From the NCBI GenBank assembly GCA_937915065.1, contig CALDMR010000027.1, forward strand, positions 1 through 25,525: a DNA stretch of 25,525 nucleotides. The letters run 5' to 3'. The stretch's first letter is position 1, and the number at the start of each line of letters is the position of its first letter. Shown one piece after another: positions 7,113 to 15,975 of the stretch. The notes under the pieces are model-generated. The model did not search any database and was not told where the DNA came from. It was given only the letters and a program-made list of their open reading frames with translations. This stretch comes from an uncultured Clostridia bacterium (GTDB lineage: Bacteria; Bacillota; Clostridia; Oscillospirales; Oscillospiraceae). A program made the position numbers and the translations under genes.

Positions 7113-8156
7113 TCAGTTCTCCTCTGCTGCTCCGCTTTTCCAGGAAGGCGCCTGCATCAGGGCGATATTTTCTGCGATCTCCTGTTCCAGGCCGCTGTTC
7201 ACGGAGTCAATGGCCGCTTTCACCGCATTGCGGATAGCCCGGGCATTGGAAGAGCCGTGGGCTTTCAGCACGGGTTTGGAAATGCCGAGGAAGGGCGTGG
7301 CGCCCCGTTCGTTGGGATCCAGGGTGTTCTTGATGTCCGTCACCCCATCCTTCACCAGCAGCGCAGCCACTTTGGTCAGCAGATTTTTGAAGAAGATCGC
7401 CTTCAGCTTCACCTTCAGGAAGGAACCCACGCCTTCAATGGTTTTCAGCATCACATTGCCGGAGAAGCCGTCGGCCACGATCACATCCGCGCCGCCCTTC
7501 AGCGCTTCCTTGGCCTCGATATTGCCGATAAAGTTAATATGGCCCGCATCGCCGGCAGCCTTCAGCAGGGCATAGGCCTCCTTTTGCAGGGCCATGCCCT
7601 TGCTCTCCTCCGCGCCGATGTTCAGCAGCGCCACCCGGGGGTGCTCCAGCTGCAGGGCGTGGCGGGCATAGAAATTGCCGATATAGGCAAATTGCAGGAG
7701 ATATTCCGGCGTGCACTCGATGTTTGCGCCGCAGTCCACCAGAACCGCATCGCCGGCAGCGGTGGGGATCAGGGGAGACATGGCCGCCCGGCGGATTCCC
7801 CGCACCCGCTTTACCAGCAGCGTGGCTCCGGACAGCAGGGCTCCCGTGCTGCCGGCAGAAATAAAGGCGTCGCCCTCTCCATCGTGGAGCATTTGCAGGC
7901 CCACCGTCATGGACGAGTCCTTTTTTCTGCGGCAGGCATAGGCGGGGTCATCGCACATTTCGATCACCTGCGTGCAGTGGCGGACAGTGATCTGCTCCGG
8001 CAGCGGCGCGCCGCACTGTTCCACCGCCTTTTGGATCTGCTCCTTATCGCCTGTCAGCACGATCTCCACGCCGAAATCCCGATATGCCTGGATCGCGCCT
8101 TTGACGATCTCCAGGGGCGCGTGATCGCCGCCCATGGCGTCGATAATAATTTTCAC
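7113..8156 (-). CDS. plsX: Phosphate acyltransferase PlsX
   Basis: It converts acyl-ACP to acyl-phosphate, the acyl donor used by PlsY at the start of phospholipid synthesis. The 347 residues open with the family's MKIIIDAMGGDHAP and contain the conserved VLVDCGANIECTPEYL and DVIVADGFSGNVMLK stretches. Length is close to normal. The start is GTG, overlapping the trmFO stop (GTGA), with GGAAGGAG about 10 bases upstream, so translation is probably coupled to trmFO. A new promoter follows for acpP-rnc; I see no T-run terminator after plsX, so read-through is possible. Confidence 0.97.
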   Translation of the reverse strand: MKIIIDAMGGDHAPLEIVKGAIQAYRDFGVEIVLTGDKEQIQKAVEQCGAPLPEQITVRHCTQVIEMCDDPAYACRRKKDSSMTVGLQMLHDGEGDAFISAGSTGALLSGATLLVKRVRGIRRAAMSPLIPTAAGDAVLVDCGANIECTPEYLLQFAYIGNFYARHALQLEHPRVALLNIGAEESKGMALQKEAYALLKAAGDAGHINFIGNIEAKEALKGGADVIVADGFSGNVMLKTIEGVGSFLKVKLKAIFFKNLLTKVAALLVKDGVTDIKNTLDPNERGATPFLGISKPVLKAHGSSNARAIRNAVKAAIDSVNSGLEQEIAENIALMQAPSWKSGAAEEN

Positions 8157-9505
8157 GGGTCAACCACTCCTTCCGCAGCTGCAGCGCACAGGGGCTCCAG
8201 CAACTCCAGAGAACGCTGGGCAAGCACAGCGTTCTTATTTCTCTTTCCGCCCTTGACCCGATAGCCCAAAGGCGGCATAATACCAAAATTGATATTCATG
8301 GGCTGGAAATCCGTTACCGACGGATTGCTGATATACAGCCCCAGGGCGCCCACCGCCGTTTCCCTCGGGAAATCCAGGGGCGCCAATCCCAACAGCCTTC
8401 TGGCCGTTTCCACACCGACCAGCAGCCCCGAAGCAGCCGACTCCACATAGCCCTCCACACCGGTCATCTGCCCGGCAAAGGAAATGCGCGGGGCTGACTG
8501 GAGCTGATAATAGCGGTTCAGCAGCCGGGGGGAATCCAGATAAGTATTGCGGTGCATTTTTCCGTAGCGCACAAACTGGGCGTTCCGCAGGGCCGGAATC
8601 ATGGAAAACACGCGGCGCTGCTCCGGGAATTTCAGGTGGGTCTGGAACCCCACCAGATTATAAATACTGCCCTCGGCGTTATCCTTGCGCAGCTGCACCA
8701 CCGCATAGGGTTCCCGGCCCGTTTTCGGATCTACCAGCCCCCTGGGCTTCAGCGGGCCGTAAGCCAAAGTTTCCGCGCCCCGGCGGGCCATGACTTCCAC
8801 AGGCATGCAGCCTTCAAAGACGTGCTTATCCTCAAAGCCGTGCACCTCCGCCTCCTCGGCGGAGATCAGCTCCCGGACAAAGGCATGGTACTCCTCCTCC
8901 GTCATGGGGCAGTTGATATAATCCGGCGTGCCCTTATTGTAGCGGGAGGCAAAGTAAGCGCTGGACATATCCACGCTTTCAAAGGTGACCAGGGGCGCTG
9001 CCGCATCATAAAAATTCAGCGTGGCATGCTCCCCAAACAGGCTGTGCAGCTGCGCCGCCAGGCCGTCTGAAGTCAGCGGCCCGGTGGCAATGATCACCTG
9101 GCCCTGCTCCGGCACCGCCAGAACCTCCCCCTCGCAAACAGTAATATTGGGATGGTTTCTGATGCGTTCCGTCACCAGGGCGGAAAATCCGCTGCGATCC
9201 ACCGCCAGGGCGCCGCCTGCCTCCACCCGCGTCGCATCGGCGCAGGAGAGGATCAGAGAATCCAGACGGCGCATCTCTTCTTTCAGCAGCCCCACCGCGT
9301 TTTCCAGCTGGTCGGAACGGAGGGAATTGGAGCACACCAACTCTGCAAAGGCGGCGCTGGTGTGGGCTTCAGTCATTTTTGCGGGCTTCATTTCGTGCAG
9401 TTCCACGGCGATCCCGCGGCGGGCAAGCTGCCAGGCTGCTTCGCAGCCCGCCAGCCCGGCGCCGATTACAATTACAGTTTCTTTCACAGGCACAAATTGA
9501 CTCAC
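8153..9505 (-). CDS. trmFO: tRNA (uracil-54-C5) methyltransferase, folate/FAD-dependent
   Basis: TrmFO makes ribothymidine at position 54 of tRNA using methylenetetrahydrofolate and FAD. The 450 residues begin with a dinucleotide-binding fold (VIVIGAGLAGCEAAWQLA, about 11-28). Family blocks follow, such as FAELVCSNSLRSDQLENAVG and GQMTGVEGYVESAASGLL. The tail MNINFGIMPPL is also typical. The GTG start overlaps the topA stop (GTGA) and has only a weak AGAAGA upstream, so translation probably depends on topA. The dprA-topA-trmFO order is the conserved one in Firmicutes. Confidence 0.97.
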   Translation of the reverse strand: MSQFVPVKETVIVIGAGLAGCEAAWQLARRGIAVELHEMKPAKMTEAHTSAAFAELVCSNSLRSDQLENAVGLLKEEMRRLDSLILSCADATRVEAGGALAVDRSGFSALVTERIRNHPNITVCEGEVLAVPEQGQVIIATGPLTSDGLAAQLHSLFGEHATLNFYDAAAPLVTFESVDMSSAYFASRYNKGTPDYINCPMTEEEYHAFVRELISAEEAEVHGFEDKHVFEGCMPVEVMARRGAETLAYGPLKPRGLVDPKTGREPYAVVQLRKDNAEGSIYNLVGFQTHLKFPEQRRVFSMIPALRNAQFVRYGKMHRNTYLDSPRLLNRYYQLQSAPRISFAGQMTGVEGYVESAASGLLVGVETARRLLGLAPLDFPRETAVGALGLYISNPSVTDFQPMNINFGIMPPLGYRVKGGKRNKNAVLAQRSLELLEPLCAAAAEGVVDP

Positions 9506-11898
9506 TTTTCTTCTGTCTCTGCGGCAGACGCTTTTGCGGCGGTCTTTTTCGCCGCCGTACTCTTCTTCACCGCCGCTTTTTTGGTGGTGGTTTTCTTCTC
9601 CGCCGCAGGCTTTTTCGCTGCAGCTTTCTTGGCCGCAGGTTTCTTCTCCGCGGTTTTCTTGGCCCCAGCCTTTTTCGCGGCAGGCTTTTTCGCCGCCGCC
9701 TCTTTTTCCTCCGCCGGCGCAGCAGGATCCCCCGTCGGTTCCTCCGCCGCGGCTGCCTTTCTCTTGTATCCGCGCTGATCCTCGGGCACAAAATTGGCGC
9801 AGGCCTCATTGATGCAGTAGGGTTTTCTAAAGCCCTTGCCCGCCTTTTTGAACATCGTATGGCCGCACACCGGGCAATCGTCCTTCACCGGCACATCCCA
9901 GGTCATAAAGTCGCACTTGGGCCCTTCCAGGCGGCTGTTGGCATGTTCGCAGCAGTAATATGTGTACTGCTTGTTGGTTTTCTTGCTGGTGCCGGTGCGC
10001 TTCATCAGCCGGCCGCCGCATTTCGGGCAGCGCCCCGGCATCTCGATCACCAGCGGCATGGTAAAGCTGCACTCGGGATATCCCGGGCAGGCCAGGAAAC
10101 GGCCAAACCGGCCGGATTTGATCACCAGGTTGCGCCCGCACTGGGGGCAGATTTCTTCGGACACCTCGTCGGGAACTTTGATACGGGTGCCGTCCAGATC
10201 CGCTTCCGCTTTCTGCAGTTCCTCGGCAAAGGGGCCATAGAATGCCCGCAGCAGGCCCTTCCAGTTCTGCTCGCCGTCTTCCACCCGATCCAGTTCTTTT
10301 TCCATATTGGCGGTAAATCCCGTATCCACAATGTCCGGGAATTTTTCTTTCATCAGGCCGGTGACCACTTCGCCCAGGGGCGTGACCCGCAGGTATTTCC
10401 CTTCCTTGACCACATATTCCCGATCCAGGATCGTGGATACCGTGGGCGCATAAGTGGACGGGCGGCCAATGCCCTGCTCTTCCATGGCGCGGATCAGCGT
10501 GGCGTCGGTATAGCGGCTGGGGGGCTGGGTGAAGTGCTGCTCCTTCTCCACCTGCTGCTGCAGCAGGTGCTGCCCCTCCTGCAAAGAGGGCAGCGGAGAA
10601 CTCTTCTCCTCCTTTTCCTCGTCCTTGCCTTCTTCATACACCGCCGTATAACCCGCAAATTTGATGGCGCTGTAATTGGCGCGGAACGCATAGCTGGCCG
10701 CTTCCACCTCTACGCTGACGCTGTCATAAATGGCGTTGGCCATCTGGCAGGCCAGAAAACGGCTCCAGATCAAGCGGTACAGGCGGTACTGCTCGGCCGT
10801 CAGATCCTCGCGGATGCGCTCGGGCGTCAGCGTAATATCGCTGGGGCGGATGGCTTCATGGGCATCCTGGGCGCCGGCCTTCGTCTTAAAGTGACGGGTC
10901 TGGGCGGGATAATACTCCGCGCCGTACCGCTCATGAATAAACTCCTTGGTGGCGGCCAGGGCCTCGTCGGAAATACGCAGGGAGTCCGTTCTCATATAGG
11001 TGATCAGACCCACTGTGCCCACGCCGGTAATATCGATACCTTCATAAAGCTGCTGGGCAATGGCCATGGTTCGCCGGGGCGTCATATTCAGCTTGCGGGA
11101 AGCCTCCTGCTGCATGGTGGAGGTGGTAAACGGGGGCGACGGGGAACGCTGTTTGTCCACCCGCTTGACCTTCTGCACCACAAAGGGCTGATCCTCCACC
11201 GCCGTCAATACAGCATTGACCTCCGCTTCGTTGGTCAAGTCCTTTTTCTTGCCGTTCTGGCCGTAAAAACGGGCGGTAAAGCCGCCGGTGCGATCCTCGT
11301 TGGTCAGATGCACATCCAGCGTCCAGTATTCCTCCGCCTGAAAGGCGCGGATCTCCTCTTCCCGCTCTGCCACCATGCGCATGGCCACCGACTGCACGCG
11401 GCCCGCGCTCAGGCCCCGGCGGATCTTTTTCCACAGCAGGGGCGAGAGCTGATAGCCCACAATGCGATCCAGGATCCGGCGCGCCTGCTGGGCGTCCACC
11501 AGGTTCTGGTCAATAGGCCGGGGCTGGCGGATGCTTTCGCCCACCACTTTTTTCGTGATTTCATTGAAGGTGACACGGCGGGCCTTTTCATCCTTCAAAT
11601 TCAGCAATTCCTTCAAGTGCCAGGAAATGGCCTCTCCCTCGCGGTCCGGGTCGGTGGCGAGGTACACATATTCGCTGCTTTTGGCAGACTTTTTCAAATC
11701 GCTGATAATATCTTCCTTGCCCTTGATGGGCTTATAATCCGGCTCAAAATCATGTTCGATATCCACGCCGATCTTGCTCTTGGGCAGATCCCGCAGATGG
11801 CCCATGCAGGCCTTCACTTCATAGTCTCCGCCCAGATATTTTCCGATGGTTTTTGCTTTCGCCGGAGACTCCACGATCACCAGGCTTTTCTTTGCCAT
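9502..11898 (-). CDS. topA: DNA topoisomerase I
   Basis: A type IA topoisomerase that relaxes negative supercoils. The 798 residues show the Toprim domain (VIVESPAKAKTI at the start, ATDPDREGEAISWHL near 80), the active-site tyrosine in GLITYMRTDS (near 300), and three C-terminal zinc-ribbon modules: CPQCGRNLV near 585, CPKCGGRLM near 625, CPVCGHTMF near 675. The last 70 or so residues are an unusual Lys/Ala-rich tail (repeated AKK, KKPAAKK). I chose the ATG at 11898 because GGAGGG lies 5 bases before it. A GTG 15 bases further upstream would add five residues but overlaps that site. It follows dprA by 17 bases. Confidence 0.97.
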   Translation of the reverse strand: MAKKSLVIVESPAKAKTIGKYLGGDYEVKACMGHLRDLPKSKIGVDIEHDFEPDYKPIKGKEDIISDLKKSAKSSEYVYLATDPDREGEAISWHLKELLNLKDEKARRVTFNEITKKVVGESIRQPRPIDQNLVDAQQARRILDRIVGYQLSPLLWKKIRRGLSAGRVQSVAMRMVAEREEEIRAFQAEEYWTLDVHLTNEDRTGGFTARFYGQNGKKKDLTNEAEVNAVLTAVEDQPFVVQKVKRVDKQRSPSPPFTTSTMQQEASRKLNMTPRRTMAIAQQLYEGIDITGVGTVGLITYMRTDSLRISDEALAATKEFIHERYGAEYYPAQTRHFKTKAGAQDAHEAIRPSDITLTPERIREDLTAEQYRLYRLIWSRFLACQMANAIYDSVSVEVEAASYAFRANYSAIKFAGYTAVYEEGKDEEKEEKSSPLPSLQEGQHLLQQQVEKEQHFTQPPSRYTDATLIRAMEEQGIGRPSTYAPTVSTILDREYVVKEGKYLRVTPLGEVVTGLMKEKFPDIVDTGFTANMEKELDRVEDGEQNWKGLLRAFYGPFAEELQKAEADLDGTRIKVPDEVSEEICPQCGRNLVIKSGRFGRFLACPGYPECSFTMPLVIEMPGRCPKCGGRLMKRTGTSKKTNKQYTYYCCEHANSRLEGPKCDFMTWDVPVKDDCPVCGHTMFKKAGKGFRKPYCINEACANFVPEDQRGYKRKAAAAEEPTGDPAAPAEEKEAAAKKPAAKKAGAKKTAEKKPAAKKAAAKKPAAEKKTTTKKAAVKKSTAAKKTAAKASAAETEEK

Positions 11899-11915
11899 AG
11901 GTACCCTCCACACGT

Positions 11916-13151
11916 TTATTCTTCAATCACGGCGTTCAAGGTATAGCGGTTGCCGCTTTCCTTGTGCACCACTTGTTCCAGTTCCAGAAAGGTCAGCGCC
12001 GACAGCACCCGGCGCACGGGGATCTGCGTTTCCTCCGCCAGATCATCCACGATCATGGGCCTTTCCGACAGGGTCAGCAGGATACGGATCTGATCATCCG
12101 TAAAGCGATCCTGCGATTTTTTGAGTTCAATATATTCTTTTTCTTCCGGCTTGTCAAACGGCGGCCCGGATTTTTTCTCCGGCTGGGGCAGCTCCTTCCC
12201 AGACTCTGCCGTTGGCTCCTCCGGCCTGCGGCCCACAGTGGGCGGCAGCGAAAAGAGCTTTGCATCGATCTTCCCGGGAAAACGCAGCTGCAATTCGCGC
12301 AGCAGATCCCATCCGCAGGTCACCACGCCTGCGCCCTCCTGGATCATACGGTTGCAGCCCTGGCTGAATGGGCCGTCCACCGGCCCCGGCACAGCGTACA
12401 CATCCCGATCCTGCTCCAGGGCGTGATGCACAGTGTTCATGGTGCCGCTGCGCAAGGCGGCCTCCGTCACCACCACGGCCACGCTCAGGCCGCTGATGAT
12501 CCGGTTACGTTCCAGAAAATGGCGGCCCTTTGTCTCCGTTCCTGGCGGATACTCGGAAATCAAAACACCGCTGGCTGCAATATCGGAAAACAGCGGACGG
12601 TTTTCCGCCGGATAGATCACATCGATGCCGCCGCCCAAAACGGCGGCAGTGGGCCCGCCCGCCATCAGCGCGCCGCGATGGCCCGCCGCATCGCCGCCGG
12701 CAGCCAGACCGGACACCACATAGGCGCCGCCCTTGGTCAACTCATACCCCAGCCGCTCACCGATACGGACTCCATAGGGCGTGGCCTTACGGGTACCAAT
12801 CAGGGCCACGGCGGGCTCGCTGTCAAAATCCGGCCAGTCCCCTTTATAGTACAGCAGGCAGGGCGCGTCCGGAATGGCCCACAGCCGCTCCGGATACGCT
12901 GCGTCGGAACAGGTCAGGATATGCAGCCCCAGGCGCGTGCAATCTGCCAGGATCTCCTCCGCCCGATCCAGCCGTTTATCGGCCAGGGCCTCGATCTGCG
13001 CGCGGGTGATCTTCTCCACCTGGGCATAGTCTTCCCCCTCGGCGTAGTAAACCCGCTCGGGGCTGCCAAAATACTGCAGCAGTCTCAGGCACGCGCTGTT
13101 GCCCAGGCCCCGCAGGCTGCGCAGCCACAGCCAGTATTTCAGCTCAGCCAT
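11916..13151 (-). CDS. dprA: DNA-processing protein DprA/Smf
   Basis: DprA protects incoming single-stranded DNA and loads RecA during transformation. The 411 residues have an N-terminal helix-hairpin/SAM-like region (1-60), and the Rossmann core at about 90-290. Core blocks are VALIGTRKATPYG, YVVSGLAAGGDAAGHRGAL, AAVLGGGIDVIYPAEN and YAVPGPV. A C-terminal winged helix (about 345-400) contains RPMIVDDLAEET. The usual S-G-x-A-x-G-I-D motif reads G-G-D here. A charged linker sits between core and winged helix. The ATG has GAGGAGGGGG about 5 bases upstream, overlapping the end of the methyltransferase gene 12 bases away. Confidence 0.95.
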   Translation of the reverse strand: MAELKYWLWLRSLRGLGNSACLRLLQYFGSPERVYYAEGEDYAQVEKITRAQIEALADKRLDRAEEILADCTRLGLHILTCSDAAYPERLWAIPDAPCLLYYKGDWPDFDSEPAVALIGTRKATPYGVRIGERLGYELTKGGAYVVSGLAAGGDAAGHRGALMAGGPTAAVLGGGIDVIYPAENRPLFSDIAASGVLISEYPPGTETKGRHFLERNRIISGLSVAVVVTEAALRSGTMNTVHHALEQDRDVYAVPGPVDGPFSQGCNRMIQEGAGVVTCGWDLLRELQLRFPGKIDAKLFSLPPTVGRRPEEPTAESGKELPQPEKKSGPPFDKPEEKEYIELKKSQDRFTDDQIRILLTLSERPMIVDDLAEETQIPVRRVLSALTFLELEQVVHKESGNRYTLNAVIEE

Positions 13152-13163
13152 GCTTCCCCCTCC

Positions 13164-13919
13164 TCAGCGATACATTTCCCACAGCAGCACCGACGCCGCC
13201 ACCGCCGCATTCAGCGACTCACAGCGCGGGCTCATGGGAAGCCGTATGGTTTTGTCGCACAGCGCCAGCATATCATCGCTCAGGCCCCGCCCCTCGCTGC
13301 CAATGGCCACGGCAGCCCGGCGGTAATCCACGCCGCGGGCATCCACCGTATCTTCACGGAGGGCAGCGCCGTACAGCGGGAGTTCAGACGCTGTCAGCAG
13401 GGCCTTCATCTCTGCCGCCGTACAGCGCCAGACCGGACGGCGGAACAATGCTCCCATGGTAGCGCGCACGGTTTTTACATTGTACAGATCCGCACACCCC
13501 TCCGTGAGAAACATGCCGTCGCAGTCAAAGGCATCCGCCGTGCGCAGGATCGTGCCCACGTTGCCCGGATCCTGCACGCCGGAAAGCACCACATAATGGT
13601 TTCCGGTCAGCCGCTCCGGCAACGGCGGCTCCGCCATGGCGCACAAAAACAGCACGCCCTGGGGCGTTTCGGAGGGCGCAATGGATTTCATCACATCCGG
13701 CGGCACCTGCACCAGCCGCGCAGCGCCCTCCCCTTCTGGAATTTCCACACCGTCGCTGAACAGGATCGTGGTCACTTCCGCGTTCCACCGACGGGCCTCC
13801 TGCAGCAGTTTGTGGCCGTCGCAAAGGAACTCGCCGCTTTTGCGCCGGTAGGCGGCAGAGGACGCCAGCTTGCGCACATGGGTCATCAGCGGGTTGGCTC
13901 TGCTGGTAATTCTTTCCAT
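13164..13919 (-). CDS. SpoU/TrmH-family RNA 2'-O-methyltransferase
   Basis: A SAM-dependent enzyme with the deep-knot SPOUT fold that methylates a ribose in rRNA or tRNA. About 251 residues show an N-terminal substrate-binding domain (1-95) and the three SpoU motifs. They are VQDPGNVGTILRTADAF near 110-125, AVAIGSEGRGLS near 200, and LPMSPRCESLNAAVAASVLL at the C-terminus. It resembles the 23S rRNA methyltransferases (RlmB or YsgA type), but the target base cannot be told from sequence. The start is either the ATG at 13919 or a GTG six bases upstream; GAGGAGG lies 10 or 4 bases before these. It precedes dprA in a tight operon. Confidence 0.93.
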   Translation of the reverse strand: MERITSRANPLMTHVRKLASSAAYRRKSGEFLCDGHKLLQEARRWNAEVTTILFSDGVEIPEGEGAARLVQVPPDVMKSIAPSETPQGVLFLCAMAEPPLPERLTGNHYVVLSGVQDPGNVGTILRTADAFDCDGMFLTEGCADLYNVKTVRATMGALFRRPVWRCTAAEMKALLTASELPLYGAALREDTVDARGVDYRRAAVAIGSEGRGLSDDMLALCDKTIRLPMSPRCESLNAAVAASVLLWEMYR

Positions 13920-13950
13920 TTTCACTCTGCCTCCTCATTTCTCATAAATG

Positions 13951-13993
13951 CAAACGCGCCCGCGCGGCAATCTGCCGCGCGGGAAACCGCGTT
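13951..13993 (-). terminator. Strong GC hairpin between lysS and the RNA methyltransferase
   Basis: A perfect 11-bp stem (13959-13969 with 13973-13983) has a 3-base loop. An outer AAACGCG / CGCGTTT pairing extends it across a 4-base bulge. On the minus strand only a short, broken T-run follows, so termination may be partial and lysS may read through into the methyltransferase-dprA-topA genes. Confidence 0.55.
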
Positions 13994-14003
13994 TTCGATC
14001 GAT

Positions 14004-15944
14004 TTAATAGAGCTTTGCACCGGCGGGGATGTGCTCGTCCACCATCAAAAGGTGCAGCCCCTCTCTGCCGTCCTCTTCGTGGACCGCAGAGATCAGCATA
14101 CCCTCAGAATCGATGCCCATCATTTTTCTGGGGGGCAGATTCACAATGGCAATGGCTGTTTTGCCCACCAGCTCCTCGGGCTCGTAATACTCGTGAATAC
14201 CGCTCAAAATCGTGCGTCTGCGCTCTGTGCCGTCATTCAGCGTAAATTTCAGCAGCTTCTTGCTCTTGGGCACCGCCTCACAGGCTTCGATCTTCACCGC
14301 CCGGTAGTCCGACTTAGCAAAGGTTTCAAAATCCACCATCTCTTCAAAGAGGGGCTCGATCTTCACATGGGAAAAATCGATCGCCTCTCCCGCCGGAGCC
14401 ACAGCCTTGGCCGCCTCTTTCTTTTTTTCGGCGGTCTCGTTTTTCTCCAGGGGCTTCATGGTGGGGAAGAGGATCACTTCGCGGATGCTGTCGGAATTGG
14501 TCAGCATCATCACACAGCGGTCAATGCCGATGCCCAGGCCGCCCGTGGGGGGCATGCCGTATTCCAGTGCGTTGATAAAGTCATCATCCATCATACCGGC
14601 TTCATCATCGCCCTTATCCCGCAGTTCCACCTGCTTCTGGAAGCGCTGGCGCTGGTCGATGGGATCGTTCAGTTCGGAGAAGGCGTTGCCCATTTCGCTG
14701 TGGCAAATGAACAGCTCAAAACGCTCCGTCAGGCGGGGATCCTTGGGGGAGCGCTTGGCCAGGGGCGACACATCCACCGGATGCATCGTAATGAAGGTGG
14801 GCTGGATCAGCTGCTCCTCCACCTTCTGGTCAAAGCACTCGTACAGCGCGTTGCCCCAGGTCTTTTCTGCCGTTTCCGGCAGTTCCACGCCAATGGACTT
14901 CGCCGCAGCCACAGCCTCCTCGTCGGAGGTAATGGTCATAAAATCAATGCCGCAGTACTGCTTCACCGCCTCGTGCATAGGCAGGCGGGGCCAACCGGGG
15001 GTCAGGTCAATCTGCTCGCCCTGCCACTCCAGCTGATAAGTGCCCAAAAGCTTCTGGGCCGCAGAAGAAAGCAGATCTTCAAACAGATCCATCATGCCGT
15101 TGAAATCCGTATAGGCCTGGTACAGCTCCACCGTGGTAAACTCCGGATTATGCTTGGGATCCATGCCCTCGTTGCGGAAAATGCGGCCAATTTCATACAC
15201 CCGATCCAGGCCACCCACGATCAGCCGCTTCAGGGGCAGCTCCGTGGCAATACGCATATACATATCGATATCGAGCGTATTGTGATGGGTGATAAAGGGC
15301 CGGGCCGTGGCGCCGCCGGAAATGGTATTCAGCACAGGCGTTTCCACTTCCATATAGCCGCGGCTGTCCAGGAAGTCCCGCACATGCTTGATAAACTGGG
15401 AACGGATGATAAAGTTCCGCTTCACTTCCGGGTTCACAATCAGATCCACATACCGCTGGCGGTAGCGCAGCTCCGTATTGGTCAAGCCGTGGAACTTCTC
15501 GGGCAGGGGCAGCAGGGACTTGCTCAGCAAGGTCACCGTTTCCACCCGCACGGACATTTCGCCCCGCTGCGTGCGGAACACTACGCCATGCACACCCACA
15601 ATATCACCGATATCATATTTCTTGAACCGGGCGTACTCTGCCTCGTCCATCTCATCTTTCCGGGCATACAGCTGAATGCGGCCGGATTTATCCTGCAAAT
15701 CGCAGAAAGACACCTTGCCCATTCCGCGCTTGCTCATCAGGCGGCCGGCAATGGCCACGTTCTGGCCCTCCAGCGCGTCAAAATGCTCTTTAATGTTGGA
15801 TGAATCGTTATCCACATCAAAACGTGTGATCTGGAAGGGATCGTTCCCCTCCTCCTGCAGCTGCTTGAGTTTTTCCCGGCGCACCCGCAAAATATCGCCG
15901 AGATTCTGCTCTGCCTGGGGCTGCTGCTTCTTTTCCTCTGCCAT
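14004..15944 (-). CDS. lysS: Lysyl-tRNA synthetase (class II) with C-terminal tRNA-binding domain
   Basis: It charges tRNA-Lys. Of the 646 residues, about 55-160 are the OB-fold anticodon-binding domain. About 175-495 are the class II catalytic core, with motif 2 RNEGMDPKHNPEFTTVELYQ near 255 and motif 3 GLGIGIDRCVMML near 470. A Lys/Glu/Ala linker (500-522) leads to a second OB domain at about 525-646. Its ETFAKSDYRAVKIEACEAVP, LLKFTLNDG, IVNLPPRKMMGIDSEGMLIS blocks match the Trbp111/EMAP-type tRNA-binding domain seen at the end of many MetRS proteins. Ordinary LysRS stops near 500. The ATG has AAAGGAGGAG just upstream; a longer in-frame extension has none. It follows greA by 31 bases. Confidence 0.95.
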   Translation of the reverse strand: MAEEKKQQPQAEQNLGDILRVRREKLKQLQEEGNDPFQITRFDVDNDSSNIKEHFDALEGQNVAIAGRLMSKRGMGKVSFCDLQDKSGRIQLYARKDEMDEAEYARFKKYDIGDIVGVHGVVFRTQRGEMSVRVETVTLLSKSLLPLPEKFHGLTNTELRYRQRYVDLIVNPEVKRNFIIRSQFIKHVRDFLDSRGYMEVETPVLNTISGGATARPFITHHNTLDIDMYMRIATELPLKRLIVGGLDRVYEIGRIFRNEGMDPKHNPEFTTVELYQAYTDFNGMMDLFEDLLSSAAQKLLGTYQLEWQGEQIDLTPGWPRLPMHEAVKQYCGIDFMTITSDEEAVAAAKSIGVELPETAEKTWGNALYECFDQKVEEQLIQPTFITMHPVDVSPLAKRSPKDPRLTERFELFICHSEMGNAFSELNDPIDQRQRFQKQVELRDKGDDEAGMMDDDFINALEYGMPPTGGLGIGIDRCVMMLTNSDSIREVILFPTMKPLEKNETAEKKKEAAKAVAPAGEAIDFSHVKIEPLFEEMVDFETFAKSDYRAVKIEACEAVPKSKKLLKFTLNDGTERRRTILSGIHEYYEPEELVGKTAIAIVNLPPRKMMGIDSEGMLISAVHEEDGREGLHLLMVDEHIPAGAKLY

Positions 15945-15975
15945 GGGGCTCTCCTCCTTTGTTCTGAAAACGATT

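Noticed and set aside
9379..11946. An 855-codon open frame on the plus strand
   Set aside because: It is antisense to topA. The repetitive Arg/Phe-rich start is the complement of the Lys/Ala tail, and no ribosome binding site or domain is seen.
11964..15803. A 1279-codon open frame on the plus strand
   Set aside because: It runs antisense across dprA, the methyltransferase and most of lysS. Its composition (His/Arg/Gln-rich, no domains) is that of a GC-driven shadow.
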